A stretch of 64,000 nucleotides of DNA, taken from Opitutaceae bacterium. GTDB taxonomy: Bacteria > Verrucomicrobiota > Verrucomicrobiia > Opitutales > Opitutaceae. The notes under the pieces were generated by a model that had not been told where the DNA came from, did no database searches, and saw only the letters and a list, made by a program, of their open reading frames with translations. Positions 28,853-37,577 of this stretch are shown here, piece after piece (position 1 is the stretch's first letter; every line of letters starts with the position of its first letter). The stretch is taken from assembly GCA_030693515.1 (NCBI GenBank), contig JAUYAK010000098.1:27328-91327 (forward strand), read 5' to 3'. The translations under genes and the position numbers were made by a program.

Positions 28853-29569
28853 TTAGTTGAGATCAAACAGGAGAGCTTCCGTCGAATGCGTGGCGGTGAG
28901 CGTGAGCGGGCCGGGTTGCTCGGTGCTGGCGCCGTCGCCGGCGGCGAGCCGGGTGCCGTTGAGCGTCAGCGCGCCCCGGGCGACTTGGAGCCAGGCACCG
29001 CGTCCGGCGCGGAGGTCGTGCGTGACGGTTTGTCCGGGCTTGAGCAGGAGGCGGTGGATGTCGGCGTCCTGCTGAATCGTCGCCGAGCCGTCGCGTCCGT
29101 CGGCGGAGATGAGAAGCACCTTGGGCGCGTCGAGATCGCCGGCGGCGGGCTGCCACTCGTGGTAGCGCGGCGGGAGGCTGCGCGCGCGCGGCTGGATCCA
29201 GATTTGCAGCAGATGCGCGGGATCGGTGGCGCTGGGGTTGAACTCGCTGTGCGTCACGCCGCGCCCCGCGCTCATCAGCTGGACCTGGCCGGGCCGGAGG
29301 ATGCGGCCGTTGCCCAGGCTGTCCTTGTGCTCCAGCGCGCCCGCGAGCAGGTAGCTGAAAATCTCCATGTCGCGGTGCGGATGTGTGCCGAAGCCTCGGC
29401 CCGCGGCGATGACATCCTCGTTCAGCACGCGGAGGGAACGAAAACCCAGGTGCGCGGGCTCGTAGTAGTCGGCGAAGGAGAAACTGTGCTGCGCCTGCAG
29501 CCAGCCGTGGTCGGCGCGGCCGCGTTCATCGGCCCGGCGAATCTGCAGTTCGGTCGTCGTGCTTTTCAT
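28853..29569 (-). CDS. Pirin family protein (YhhW/quercetinase-like)
   Basis: 238 aa from ATG 29569. The N-terminal cupin carries the pirin metal site (THPHRDMEIFSYLLAG; His63 and His65) and a downstream VTHSEFNPS with the further His/Glu ligands. The C-terminal cupin is degenerate. Cytosolic, iron- or other-metal-binding; members include quercetin 2,3-dioxygenases and transcriptional cofactors. It is divergent from a LysR regulator 83 bp away, the usual arrangement for a regulator controlling its neighbour. Confidence 0.93.
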   Translation of the reverse strand: MKSTTTELQIRRADERGRADHGWLQAQHSFSFADYYEPAHLGFRSLRVLNEDVIAAGRGFGTHPHRDMEIFSYLLAGALEHKDSLGNGRILRPGQVQLMSAGRGVTHSEFNPSATDPAHLLQIWIQPRARSLPPRYHEWQPAAGDLDAPKVLLISADGRDGSATIQQDADIHRLLLKPGQTVTHDLRAGRGAWLQVARGALTLNGTRLAAGDGASTEQPGPLTLTATHSTEALLFDLN

Positions 29570-29605
29570 GGGCACAGCATAGCGGCATCGCGGGCGGCCG
29601 GCTAA

Positions 29606-29639
29606 TGCCAAGAAGTTTGCCTGAGGCTGCCGTTTGGTA
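29606..29639. promoter_or_regulatory. Possible LysR-type operator
   Basis: In the 83-bp gap between the pirin and LysR genes an imperfect inverted repeat (tgccaa at 29606-29611, ttggta at 29634-29639) could be the regulator's binding site. The match to the T-N11-A rule is loose. It is suggested by position and symmetry only. Confidence 0.3.
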
Positions 29640-29652
29640 AGGCTCGCCGCGA

Positions 29653-30543
29653 ATGGAACTCCGACAACTGCGCTACTTCGTGGCGGCGGCCGAGGCCGGC
29701 AACATCAGCACCGCCGCGAAGAAGATCTTCCTGACGCAGCCCGCGTTGAGCCGGCAGATCAAGGCGCTGGAAGGCGACATCGGCCAGCCGCTGCTGGAGC
29801 GCCGCGCGCACTCCATCCGGCTCACGCCCGCCGGCGAGGAGCTGCTGCGCGCCGCGCGGGAGTTGCTGCTCCATGCCGACCAGGTGCGCGAACGCATCCG
29901 GGCCTCGGCGCAAGGCGTGCGCCTGCGTGTCGGCTACGCGCCCTCGCTGGCCAGCGGCATCCTGTCCGCGGCGGTCGCGGATTTTTCCCAGGCCCACCCC
30001 GCCGCCCGCGTGGAGCTGTTCGATCTCACCCCTGGCGAGATGCTGGCGGGGCTCGACGACAACAAACTCGACATCGCGCTGACGGTCGCGCGGACCGGGA
30101 AAACGCCGGGATTGAAATGGACGCACCTCGCGCGGGCGACGTGGCGGCTGGCGGTGAGCCGCCAGCATCCACTCGGCCGGCGCCGGCGCCTCGCACCGGC
30201 GGACGTGGCCGATGCTCCCCTGCTCGTCCTCAGCCGGCGCGACTATCCCCACTATTGGGACACCGTCACCGCCTGGCAGCGCGAGCACCGGCTGCGCCTA
30301 AAAATCGCCGGCGAATACGACGGCGCGGAAAGCCTCATCGCCGCCGTGGAGTCGGGCCTCGGCGTCGCGTTCATCACGACCCGCGCGGCCCGGAACTACG
30401 CCAGCCGGGTTCACATCAAGGCCGTGACGCACGAGCCGGAGCCCGTGTGCATCGCGGCCGGCTATCGCGCCGAGCGGAGCGGCGACAAGCCGCTCGCCGT
30501 GTTCATCGAGAACATGCGCCAGGCGGCGCAGTCGTTCGCGTGA
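29653..30543 (+). CDS. LysR-family transcriptional regulator
   Basis: 296 aa, ATG 29653. The N-terminal winged helix-turn-helix is classic (MELRQLRYFVAAAEAGNIST to ALSRQIKALEGDIG, residues 1-60), followed by a periplasmic-binding-protein-like effector domain (about 90-290) with RLRVGYAPSLASGILSAAV. It probably controls the divergent pirin gene and itself. The inducer is unknown. It is transcribed towards the PVC haem-protein gene, 146 bp downstream, and may or may not affect it. Confidence 0.95.
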   Translation: MELRQLRYFVAAAEAGNISTAAKKIFLTQPALSRQIKALEGDIGQPLLERRAHSIRLTPAGEELLRAARELLLHADQVRERIRASAQGVRLRVGYAPSLASGILSAAVADFSQAHPAARVELFDLTPGEMLAGLDDNKLDIALTVARTGKTPGLKWTHLARATWRLAVSRQHPLGRRRRLAPADVADAPLLVLSRRDYPHYWDTVTAWQREHRLRLKIAGEYDGAESLIAAVESGLGVAFITTRAARNYASRVHIKAVTHEPEPVCIAAGYRAERSGDKPLAVFIENMRQAAQSFA

Positions 30544-30688
30544 GCGCGGTTTGCCGCGTGCGGGAACCCGGTTTCGTTTCCCCTCGTTGTCCGCCATGAT
30601 CGCGTTGCCGAGGAGCGCCGCCAACCTTTTCCCTCGCGCCCCGGCGGCGCGTCCTTATCCCTGTCTCTTTGCCTTTCCAATTCCCCGC

Positions 30689-33298
30689 ATGAACATCCTC
30701 CGCTCCCTGTTCCTCGCCGCGTTGGCCACCTCCGCCGTATTCGCCCAGGCTCCCGCCGAGCCGAAGGCCAAAGCCAAGAAAGCCGCCGAACGTCCCGCTC
30801 AGGTCGGCCCCGCCATCGGCGAGAACAAGGCCACGCCCGTCAGCCGCCTCAAGGTCCCGCCGGGCTTCGCCGTGGAGCTCATCTACTCCGTGCCCGGCGT
30901 CGAGCAGGGCTCCTGGGTCAATCTTTGCGCAGACGACCGCGGCCGCATCTACGCGAGCGATCAATACGGCGGGCTCTACCGCTTCACGCCGCCCGCCCCG
31001 GGCCAGACGCTCGAGCGCTCCGCCGTCGAGCAGATGCCCGCCCAGATCCGCGCGATCAACGGCATGGTGTTCGCCTTCGGCGCGCTCTACGTCGGCGTCA
31101 ACGACTACGAGCAGAAGTTCCAGAGCGGCGTCTATCGCGTGACGGACAGCGATGGCGACGATCGCCTCGACAAGGTCGAGCTGCTCCGCGCGTTTCAGTC
31201 ACGCGGCGATCACGGCGTGCACGCCATCGTGCCGACGCCCGACGGCCAGGCGCTCTTTCTCATCTCCGGCAACAACGCCAAGCCCACCGAATTTGCGCCG
31301 ACCTCCCAAGTCCCGCGCCACTGGGGCGAGGATCACCTGCTGCCGCGCATGCCCGACGGCCGCGGCCACAATCGCGACGTGCTCGCGCCCGGCGGCATCA
31401 TCTATCGCTTCACGCCCGACGGGAAAACCTTCGAAGCCTACGCCTCCGGTTTTCGCAACATCTTCGACGCTTCCGTGAATCGCGACGGCGAACTCTTCAC
31501 CTACGACGCCGACATGGAGTATGACTTCAACACCTCCTGGTATCGCCCCACGCGCATCAACCACGTGACCAGCGGCGGCGAGTTCGGCTGGCGCAACGGG
31601 GCGGGGAAGTGGCCCGAGTTCTACCCCGACAACCTCGGCGCGGTCGTGAATGTCGGTCCCGGCTCGCCCACCGGCACCGTCTTTGGCTACGGCGCCAAGT
31701 TCCCGGTCAAATACCAGCGCGCGCTCTTCGCCCTCGATTGGAGCTGGGGCAAGCTCTACGCCGTCCACCTCACGCCCGACGGCGCGAGCTACACCGCGAC
31801 CAAGGAGGAGTTCATCTCCGGCACGCCGCTTCCGCTCACCGACGCGATCATCAACCCGAAGGACGGCGCGATGTATTTCGCCATCGGCGGCCGCCGCGTG
31901 CAGTCCGGCGTCTATCGCGTGACCTACCGCGGCACCGAGTCCACCGCCCCGGACACGGAGAAACCCGCGCCGAGTCCCGCGCGTGAGCTGCGCCGCTCGC
32001 TTGAGGTTTTTCACGGCAAAGAGGACCCTGCGGCCCTCGCGAAAGCCTGGCCGCATCTCGCTCACTCCGATCGCCACATCCGCTGGGCCGCCCGCATTGC
32101 GATCGAGCATCAGCCGGTCGCGACCTGGGCGGACAAGGCCCTCGCGGAGCGCAATCCTGCGATCCAAGTCGAGGCGCTGCTCGCGCTCGCCCACGCCACG
32201 GGCGTGTGCCCGTCGCATCGCACGGCCGAGACCCCTCCCGTCGACACCGCCCGCCGCGCCGCCCTCCTCGCCGCGCTGATGAAGATCGACCACGCCACGC
32301 TCGACGCCACGCGCCGCCTCACGCACCTGCGCACCATCCAGATCGTGCTCAACCGCTTCGGCCAGCCCGACGACGCGACCGTCAAGGCACTCATCGCGAA
32401 ACTTGATCCGTTGTTCCCCGCCGCCAGCCCCGAGGCCAACTGGCTGCTCTGCGAGACCCTCGTCTATCTCCAGGCCCCGACGGTCGCCACCAAGGCGATG
32501 GCGCTCATCCAGGCCTCACCCACGCAGGAGGAACAGATCGAGTATGCCCGCTCGCTGCGCATGCTGAAGGCCGGCTGGACGACCGCGACCCGCACCGCGT
32601 ATCTCGAATGGCTCCTCAAGGCCGTGAACTACCGCGGCGGCGCGAGCTTCGACAAGTTCATCGAATTCGTGCGCAACGACGCGCTCGCCACCTTCACCGA
32701 CGCGGAGAAAACCGCGCTCGCTGACCTCATCGCCCGCAAGCCCGAGCGCAAAAGTGTCGTCGAGAACCTCGGCGACGTCTTCGCCGGCCGCACCGCCACC
32801 AACTGGACCCTCGACGAACTCAGTGCCGCGGCGAAAAACGGGCTGCAGCGCCGGAGCTATGAGCGCGGCCGCAAGATGTTCGGCGCCACCGCGTGCTTTG
32901 CCTGCCACCGCTTCGGCAACGAGGGCGGCATGACCGGCCCCGATCTGACCGGCGCCGGCGGCCGCTACAGCGCGCACGACCTGCTCGACCAAATCATCAA
33001 CCCGAGCAAAGAGATCAACGAGCAGTTCGTGCCCAGCGTGCTCACGAAGAACAACGGCGAGACCGTCGTCGGCGTCGTGACGAACCTCCAGGGCGACACC
33101 GTCACGATCACCACCGATCCCTCCGAGCCCAACAACCTCACCCGCGTGGACCGCAAGGAAGTGAAGAGCATCGAGCCCTCGAAGATTTCGCCGATGCCGC
33201 CGATGCTGCTCAACATGCTCACGAAGGACGAGGTCCTTGACCTCGTCGCCTACGTCCTGAGCGGCGGCGATCCCAAGCACGCGATGTTTGCGCGATAG
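30689..33298 (+). CDS. PVC-type haem-binding protein (propeller + HEAT + cytochrome c)
   Basis: 869 aa from ATG 30689, chosen because MNILRSLFLAALATSAVFA is a signal peptide and the upstream frame lacks one. A lysine-rich linker is followed by an NHL/sugar-dehydrogenase-like propeller (about 55-425; FAVELIYSVPG, RGHNRDVLAPGGIIYRFTPDG, SGGEFGWRNGAGKWPE). A helical HEAT-like region (about 430-700) follows, then the C-terminal haem domain with CFACH at 736-740, ending in LTKDEVLDLVAYVLSGGDP, as in other PVC c-type cytochromes. It is a presumed periplasmic dehydrogenase or electron carrier; the substrate is unknown. Confidence 0.92.
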   Translation: MNILRSLFLAALATSAVFAQAPAEPKAKAKKAAERPAQVGPAIGENKATPVSRLKVPPGFAVELIYSVPGVEQGSWVNLCADDRGRIYASDQYGGLYRFTPPAPGQTLERSAVEQMPAQIRAINGMVFAFGALYVGVNDYEQKFQSGVYRVTDSDGDDRLDKVELLRAFQSRGDHGVHAIVPTPDGQALFLISGNNAKPTEFAPTSQVPRHWGEDHLLPRMPDGRGHNRDVLAPGGIIYRFTPDGKTFEAYASGFRNIFDASVNRDGELFTYDADMEYDFNTSWYRPTRINHVTSGGEFGWRNGAGKWPEFYPDNLGAVVNVGPGSPTGTVFGYGAKFPVKYQRALFALDWSWGKLYAVHLTPDGASYTATKEEFISGTPLPLTDAIINPKDGAMYFAIGGRRVQSGVYRVTYRGTESTAPDTEKPAPSPARELRRSLEVFHGKEDPAALAKAWPHLAHSDRHIRWAARIAIEHQPVATWADKALAERNPAIQVEALLALAHATGVCPSHRTAETPPVDTARRAALLAALMKIDHATLDATRRLTHLRTIQIVLNRFGQPDDATVKALIAKLDPLFPAASPEANWLLCETLVYLQAPTVATKAMALIQASPTQEEQIEYARSLRMLKAGWTTATRTAYLEWLLKAVNYRGGASFDKFIEFVRNDALATFTDAEKTALADLIARKPERKSVVENLGDVFAGRTATNWTLDELSAAAKNGLQRRSYERGRKMFGATACFACHRFGNEGGMTGPDLTGAGGRYSAHDLLDQIINPSKEINEQFVPSVLTKNNGETVVGVVTNLQGDTVTITTDPSEPNNLTRVDRKEVKSIEPSKISPMPPMLLNMLTKDEVLDLVAYVLSGGDPKHAMFAR

Positions 33299-33365
33299 CC
33301 GAGGCCTCCTGCGCGGTCCACCCTTTCGCGGCGCCGCGCCGCGGCGGTCACCGTCAACCTCAGAG

Positions 33366-33511
33366 GGCGTCGAAAAAGGCGCTGGCTCGGGTAGCGGCGG
33401 GCGTCCCTGCCCGCCGGTTCAGGGCGTCCGCTCAAACTTCGGCGGGCAGGGACGCCGTTGCTACGCAAACGCCCGCAAGCGCACTCCTGTCGCAGAGCCT
33501 TTTTCGACGCC
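33366..33511. repeat. Nested inverted-repeat (MITE/REP-like) element
   Basis: The outer arms 33366-33384 (ggcgtcgaaaaaggcgctg) and 33493-33511 (cagagcctttttcgacgcc) are inverted copies with one mismatch. Inner arms 33391-33416 and 33440-33464 (gcggcgggcgtccctgcccg and its near complement) form a second hairpin. The ~146-bp unit has no reading frame of its own. It lies between the PVC haem gene and a TonB receptor. The shape suggests a non-autonomous, REP-like mobile repeat. Confidence 0.75.
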
Positions 33512-33573
33512 GTCTCAGACGTTGGGGTGTTGCCTTGGGGTGGCGGGCGCTTTTGGTTCTCAGCCGTTACCCC

Positions 33574-36500
33574 ATGAAGACCCCGGCCCGCTTCCGGGCG
33601 CTGGCGTGCGCTGCGCTTTTCGCCGCGCCCCTCGCCGCTCAAATTCCACCGCCTGCGGCCTCGCCGACCTCGGGCGAGACCGTCCAACTCTCGCCCTTCC
33701 TCGTCTCCACCGCGGGCGACGACGGCTACCGCGCCGCCAACACCCTCTCCGGCACGCGCATGAACGCGTCGCTCTTTCACACGCCCGCCGCGATCTCCGT
33801 CCTCACGAAGGAATTTCTCGACGACATCGGTGCGGAGAACGTCGCCGACATGCTCAAGTTCGCCACGAGCTCCGACAACGACCGCACCGACTCCGGCAAC
33901 CTCGCGCAGGCGTGGGACGTGCGCGCCACCATCCGTGGCTTCACCGAGTCCGTCATCACGCGCGACTATCTGCCCAACTTGGTGCAGAACCGCGGCATCC
34001 TCGCCAACGACCGCTTCAACGTCGATCGCGCCGACGTGAGCCGCGGGCCCAACTCCATCCTCTACGGCGCGAGCCGGCCCGGCGGCGCGTTCAACCTCAA
34101 CTCCAAGCGCGCCGTGCTCAACGGCCGCCAGAAGGCCGCGCAGTTGCTCGTCGGCCGCTTCGCTAAGAAACGCAGCGAGGTCGATTTCGCCTTTCCGCTC
34201 ATCAAGGACAAGCTCGCGCTCCGCACCAACGCCATGTGGGAGGACCGCGAGGGCTGGTTCGAGTTCGAGATGCTCAGGGCCAGGGGCGTCGCGGTCGCCG
34301 CCACGTATCAGCCGTTCAAGACCACGCAGGTGCGCGCCGGCGTGGAGCGCATGGCCCGCGAGCAGGTGACGCCGGGCAATTTTCCGCACTCCGACTTCGG
34401 CTACTCACGGTGGGTGCTGAACGGCGCGCCGCGCGCGCCCAATCCGCTTCAGCCCGCCACCAACCCGGCGCCGTCGCTGCTGCGCGTCATCAACGCGCTG
34501 CAGGCCGTCTACGCGCCCCAGATCCGCGCGCAGCCGTTCCGCCTCTCGACCACCGGCGCCGATATGCGCCCCGATCTCGCGGGCACGCAGGGGCCGGGTT
34601 TCTTCGAGACGATCAGCGCCGGCGCCGCGCCTTCCGGCGGCACCATCGACGATCCGTTTTGGGGCCGGGCGTTCCCCGCCAACGCCTACCTGCCCGGACC
34701 CGGCCGCAGCACGAACAACGACTACACACTCGCCTCCGCCTTCATCGATCAGCGCGTCGGTCCCGTGAGCATCGAGCTCGGCTGGTCACGCACGGAATAT
34801 TACCGCGGCTTCACGCAGGCCAACCTCAATGCCATCGGCGATCCCAATCCCGTGCTGCCCGGCGCCTACTTCGCCGACGGCGACTCGGTGATCGCCGCCG
34901 GCCGCCTGCCCGGCACCCTCCTGCCCGACATCGCGCGCACCAATCCCTTCGCCGGCCTGCCCTACGTGCAGGGGCAGGCGCAGCGCCAGCTCTTCAACCA
35001 GCGCGTCGAGACGTGGCGCGCCACCGTCGGCTACGAACTCGATCTCTCGCGCCGCCGCGCGTGGCTCGGGCGGCATAGCCTCGCCGCCGCGTGGCAGAAA
35101 GAGCGCAGTTATTTCGGCAACGGCGTCATCGCCGAATACAACCTCGCGCCCGGCAACACGCAGCCGATCGACTCCGCGACCAACACGATCCTCCGCCGCA
35201 CCTACCTCGAGTTCAACAAACCCGGCGGCGCGCGCGGCGGCCTCGACGCGTGGGCCAACCCGATCCCGGAGTCGCTGGGCATGAAGGCCGGCTTCGTCTT
35301 CAACAACCTCTACCCGTGGGTCGCCCAGAGAAACACCAGCGGCATGCTCGCGTTGCAGAGCCGCTGGGCCGGCGACCGCGTGGTGTTCACCGGCGGCTAC
35401 CGCCGTGACCGCGCCGAGGTGATGGACGCCAACGCCGGCGGCACGCGCCTGCCCAACTCCACCAACGCGTGGCTCGTCCGCCCCTACCGCTTCGACAAGG
35501 CGACGCGCACCACGAACACCGGCGCGACCAAGACCCTCGGCGCCGTTGTCACCGCGCTGCCGTGGCTGGGGCTGTCCTACAACCGGTCGCAGAGCGTGTT
35601 TCCGCAGGGCGCCTTCAAGGATATCTTCGCCAACGTGCTCCCGCCGATCGAGGGCGACGGGCAGGACTACGGCGTGCGCCTCATGCTCCTCGGCGGCCGC
35701 CTCTCGGCCAATGTGAACATTTATCGCGCCGACGGCGTCAACCAGTTCCAACCCGCGCTCAACGCGCCCAAGAACAACATCTCCACGGCCTCAAACGCCG
35801 CGCTCACCACGCTCCGCGCCCGCGGCCAGCCGCTCCCTGCGTCCGTCACCGCCGCGGGCATCACGCTCCTCAATACCGAGTCGCAGGCTCGCGACGCCTC
35901 CGACCTTGCGGGCCGCGGCACCGAGATCGAGATCACTGGCCGCCTCGCGCCCGGCTGGAGCATCACGCTCAACGCCGCCCGCAACCAGCTCAAGCAGGCC
36001 AACATCCTCTCTGACTCGATGGCCTTCCTCGGCAGCGTGAAATCCGAGTGGGAACGCAGCACCACGCGCCTCGACGACACGCCCGCCGTCGTCGCGACCT
36101 TCGTGCGCACGCGCGACGGCACGCCGCAGCGCGACTTCGTCACGAACCCCGCGACGTTCGCCGACGTCTACGCCTACAGCCTCTCCGTCGCCGAGCCCTT
36201 TTTGCGCGGCACGGGCAAGTCGCCCTTCGCGCACGTCGAGCACACGTTCAATGCCTTCACGAGCTACCGCTTCACCGCGGATGCGCCGCGACTCGTCCGC
36301 GGTGTGCGCGCCGGCCTCGGCGCCAACTACCGCGGCCCCGCCGTGATCGGCTACGATGCGGCGAATCGCGACGCCATCATGCTCGGCGCCAGCGCCATCA
36401 CGTGGAGCGGCATGTTGGGCAAACGCTTCGCGCTGCGCCGCGGCCAGTCGCTCGACCTCCAGCTCAACGTCGAAAACATCTTTGGCCAGGAAGACCGCCT

Positions 36501-36594
36501 CCCGTATTCCGCGACCGCCCCCGGCGTGATCCTGCGCTACCTGCTCCCGCGCGTGCGGCACTCGTGGACCATGCGGGCCACGTATGGATTCTGA
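33574..36594 (+). CDS. TonB-dependent receptor (Verrucomicrobial/SusC-like, no regulatory N-domain)
   Basis: 1006 aa from ATG 33574 (leader MKTPARFRALACAALFAAPL). After a short TonB-box-like region (VQLSPFLVST) the plug domain follows (about 60-190; LTKEFLDDIGAENVADMLKF, RADVSRGPNSILYGASRPGG). A long beta-barrel ends in an aromatic residue (RATYGF). The FxVST-type start and RGFN/GPNSILYG motifs are typical of the large Opitutae TonB family. It imports an unknown glycan or siderophore. A fragment resembling its C-terminus is found in the pseudogene at 36700-37114, indicating a former tandem paralogue. Confidence 0.93.
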   Translation: MKTPARFRALACAALFAAPLAAQIPPPAASPTSGETVQLSPFLVSTAGDDGYRAANTLSGTRMNASLFHTPAAISVLTKEFLDDIGAENVADMLKFATSSDNDRTDSGNLAQAWDVRATIRGFTESVITRDYLPNLVQNRGILANDRFNVDRADVSRGPNSILYGASRPGGAFNLNSKRAVLNGRQKAAQLLVGRFAKKRSEVDFAFPLIKDKLALRTNAMWEDREGWFEFEMLRARGVAVAATYQPFKTTQVRAGVERMAREQVTPGNFPHSDFGYSRWVLNGAPRAPNPLQPATNPAPSLLRVINALQAVYAPQIRAQPFRLSTTGADMRPDLAGTQGPGFFETISAGAAPSGGTIDDPFWGRAFPANAYLPGPGRSTNNDYTLASAFIDQRVGPVSIELGWSRTEYYRGFTQANLNAIGDPNPVLPGAYFADGDSVIAAGRLPGTLLPDIARTNPFAGLPYVQGQAQRQLFNQRVETWRATVGYELDLSRRRAWLGRHSLAAAWQKERSYFGNGVIAEYNLAPGNTQPIDSATNTILRRTYLEFNKPGGARGGLDAWANPIPESLGMKAGFVFNNLYPWVAQRNTSGMLALQSRWAGDRVVFTGGYRRDRAEVMDANAGGTRLPNSTNAWLVRPYRFDKATRTTNTGATKTLGAVVTALPWLGLSYNRSQSVFPQGAFKDIFANVLPPIEGDGQDYGVRLMLLGGRLSANVNIYRADGVNQFQPALNAPKNNISTASNAALTTLRARGQPLPASVTAAGITLLNTESQARDASDLAGRGTEIEITGRLAPGWSITLNAARNQLKQANILSDSMAFLGSVKSEWERSTTRLDDTPAVVATFVRTRDGTPQRDFVTNPATFADVYAYSLSVAEPFLRGTGKSPFAHVEHTFNAFTSYRFTADAPRLVRGVRAGLGANYRGPAVIGYDAANRDAIMLGASAITWSGMLGKRFALRRGQSLDLQLNVENIFGQEDRLPYSATAPGVILRYLLPRVRHSWTMRATYGF

Positions 36595-36699
36595 GCCGAC
36601 TGCGCCGTGCGGGTGAGGGTTCGTTGTTTCGCGCGTATGCCGTCCATGATCTCGCCCGCCTTTCCTGGCCGATTCCTCCGCTTTTGCTGACGTTCGCCG

Positions 36700-37114
36700 T
36701 CGGTGCCGTCGCCGCGTCCACCGCCGCGCCGCTCGACTACGACCGCGACATCCGCCCGAACCTTTCCGGGCACTGTTTCTCGTGAGACTGCTTCGACGAG
36801 AGAGGGCGCAAGGGCCACCTTTGCCTCGATCTCGCCGAGTCGGCCTACCGCGAGCGCGAAGGCGTCGTGCGCGTCAAGCCCGGCTACGCCAACGAGCTTC
36901 ATACCCGCGGCCGCAGCTACATCCTCTGGAACGCCATGCTCCGAAAACGCTTTCCCCTCCGCGGCAACCGCGCCGTCGATGTGCAGCTCAACTTGAACAA
37001 CCTTTCAACCAGGAGGACATCTTGCCCTACAGCGCCACCGCCGCCGGCGTGAGCCGCTGGTTCCTGCAACGCCAGCGGCAGAGCTGGAGCGTGCAGATGG
37101 CGTATGCGTTCTAG
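36700..37114 (+). pseudogene. Chimeric relic: PSCyt1 N-terminus fused to TonB-receptor C-terminus
   Basis: The first half reads AAPLDYDRDIRPNLSGHCFS, then a TGA stop at the second Cys codon of CxxCH, and continues as a degenerate copy of the PSCyt1 domain at 39600-39770 (LAESAYREREGVVRVKPG). After about 36880 it changes in the same frame to a TonB barrel end (YILWNAMLRKRFPLRGNRAV). A one-base loss near 37007 then shifts the frame, and FNQEDILPYSA...VQMAYAF closes at TAG 37112-37114. Two unrelated genes were joined by deletion and then decayed. Confidence 0.8.
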
Positions 37115-37211
37115 CGGGGTTCACATGACAGCCTGACAGTGTCGGTGCCCCCGGGAAAATTCTGCCAGTTCAATGCGCGAGCCTCGACCGTGCGCTTCGG
37201 CCGCTCCTGGT

Positions 37212-37469
37212 TCAATTCCTGTTCGCCTGATCTTGCGCTCTTTGCAAGACGTCCGCCAAGTCGAGTTCGAGCGCGTCGGCAATTCGCACGAGCGTGTCCA
37301 GCGTTGGGTTTCGCATTCCGCGCTCAACGTAGCTCACCATCTGCTGCGATAAACCCGCGCGCTCGGCAACCGCTGACATGGAAAGCCCGCGATGGGTGCG
37401 CTCCTCGGCAAGCAACCGCGCCACGTTTGCACAGATTTTCTGCCATCGCTTCTCTTTCGCTCGATACAC
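37212..37469 (-). CDS. XRE-family helix-turn-helix regulator
   Basis: 85 aa, ATG 37469. A single Cro/C1-type HTH fills the protein (LLAEERTHRGLSMSAVAERAGLSQQMVSYVERG at about 19-51, then NPTLDTLVRIADALELDLADVL). It has no effector domain, like small autoregulated repressors. It is divergent from the secreted propeller gene at 37578. The 108-bp gap carries two palindromes that could be its operators. Codon use is less GC-rich than in the surrounding genes, so both may have arrived together. Confidence 0.93.
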   Translation of the reverse strand: MYRAKEKRWQKICANVARLLAEERTHRGLSMSAVAERAGLSQQMVSYVERGMRNPTLDTLVRIADALELDLADVLQRAQDQANRN

Positions 37470-37473
37470 ACCT

Positions 37474-37520
37474 CCCCGCTAACGGGGGAAGCGATTGACA
37501 ACGCATCTCACGATAGTGAG
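37474..37520 (+). promoter_or_regulatory. Probable promoter with two palindromic operators
   Basis: ccccgctaacgggg (37474-37487) and ctcacgatagtgag (37507-37520) are perfect 5-bp inverted repeats with 4-bp centres. A consensus -35 hexamer ttgaca lies between them at 37495-37500, and the second palindrome falls inside the -35/-10 spacer. This is how small XRE repressors usually block divergent promoters. A good -10 box is not obvious. Confidence 0.5.
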
Positions 37521-37577
37521 GGTAATTCCCTCCCCCGGTTCGTCAGTCATCCAGCCCCAATTCGAAGGATTCTCCCC

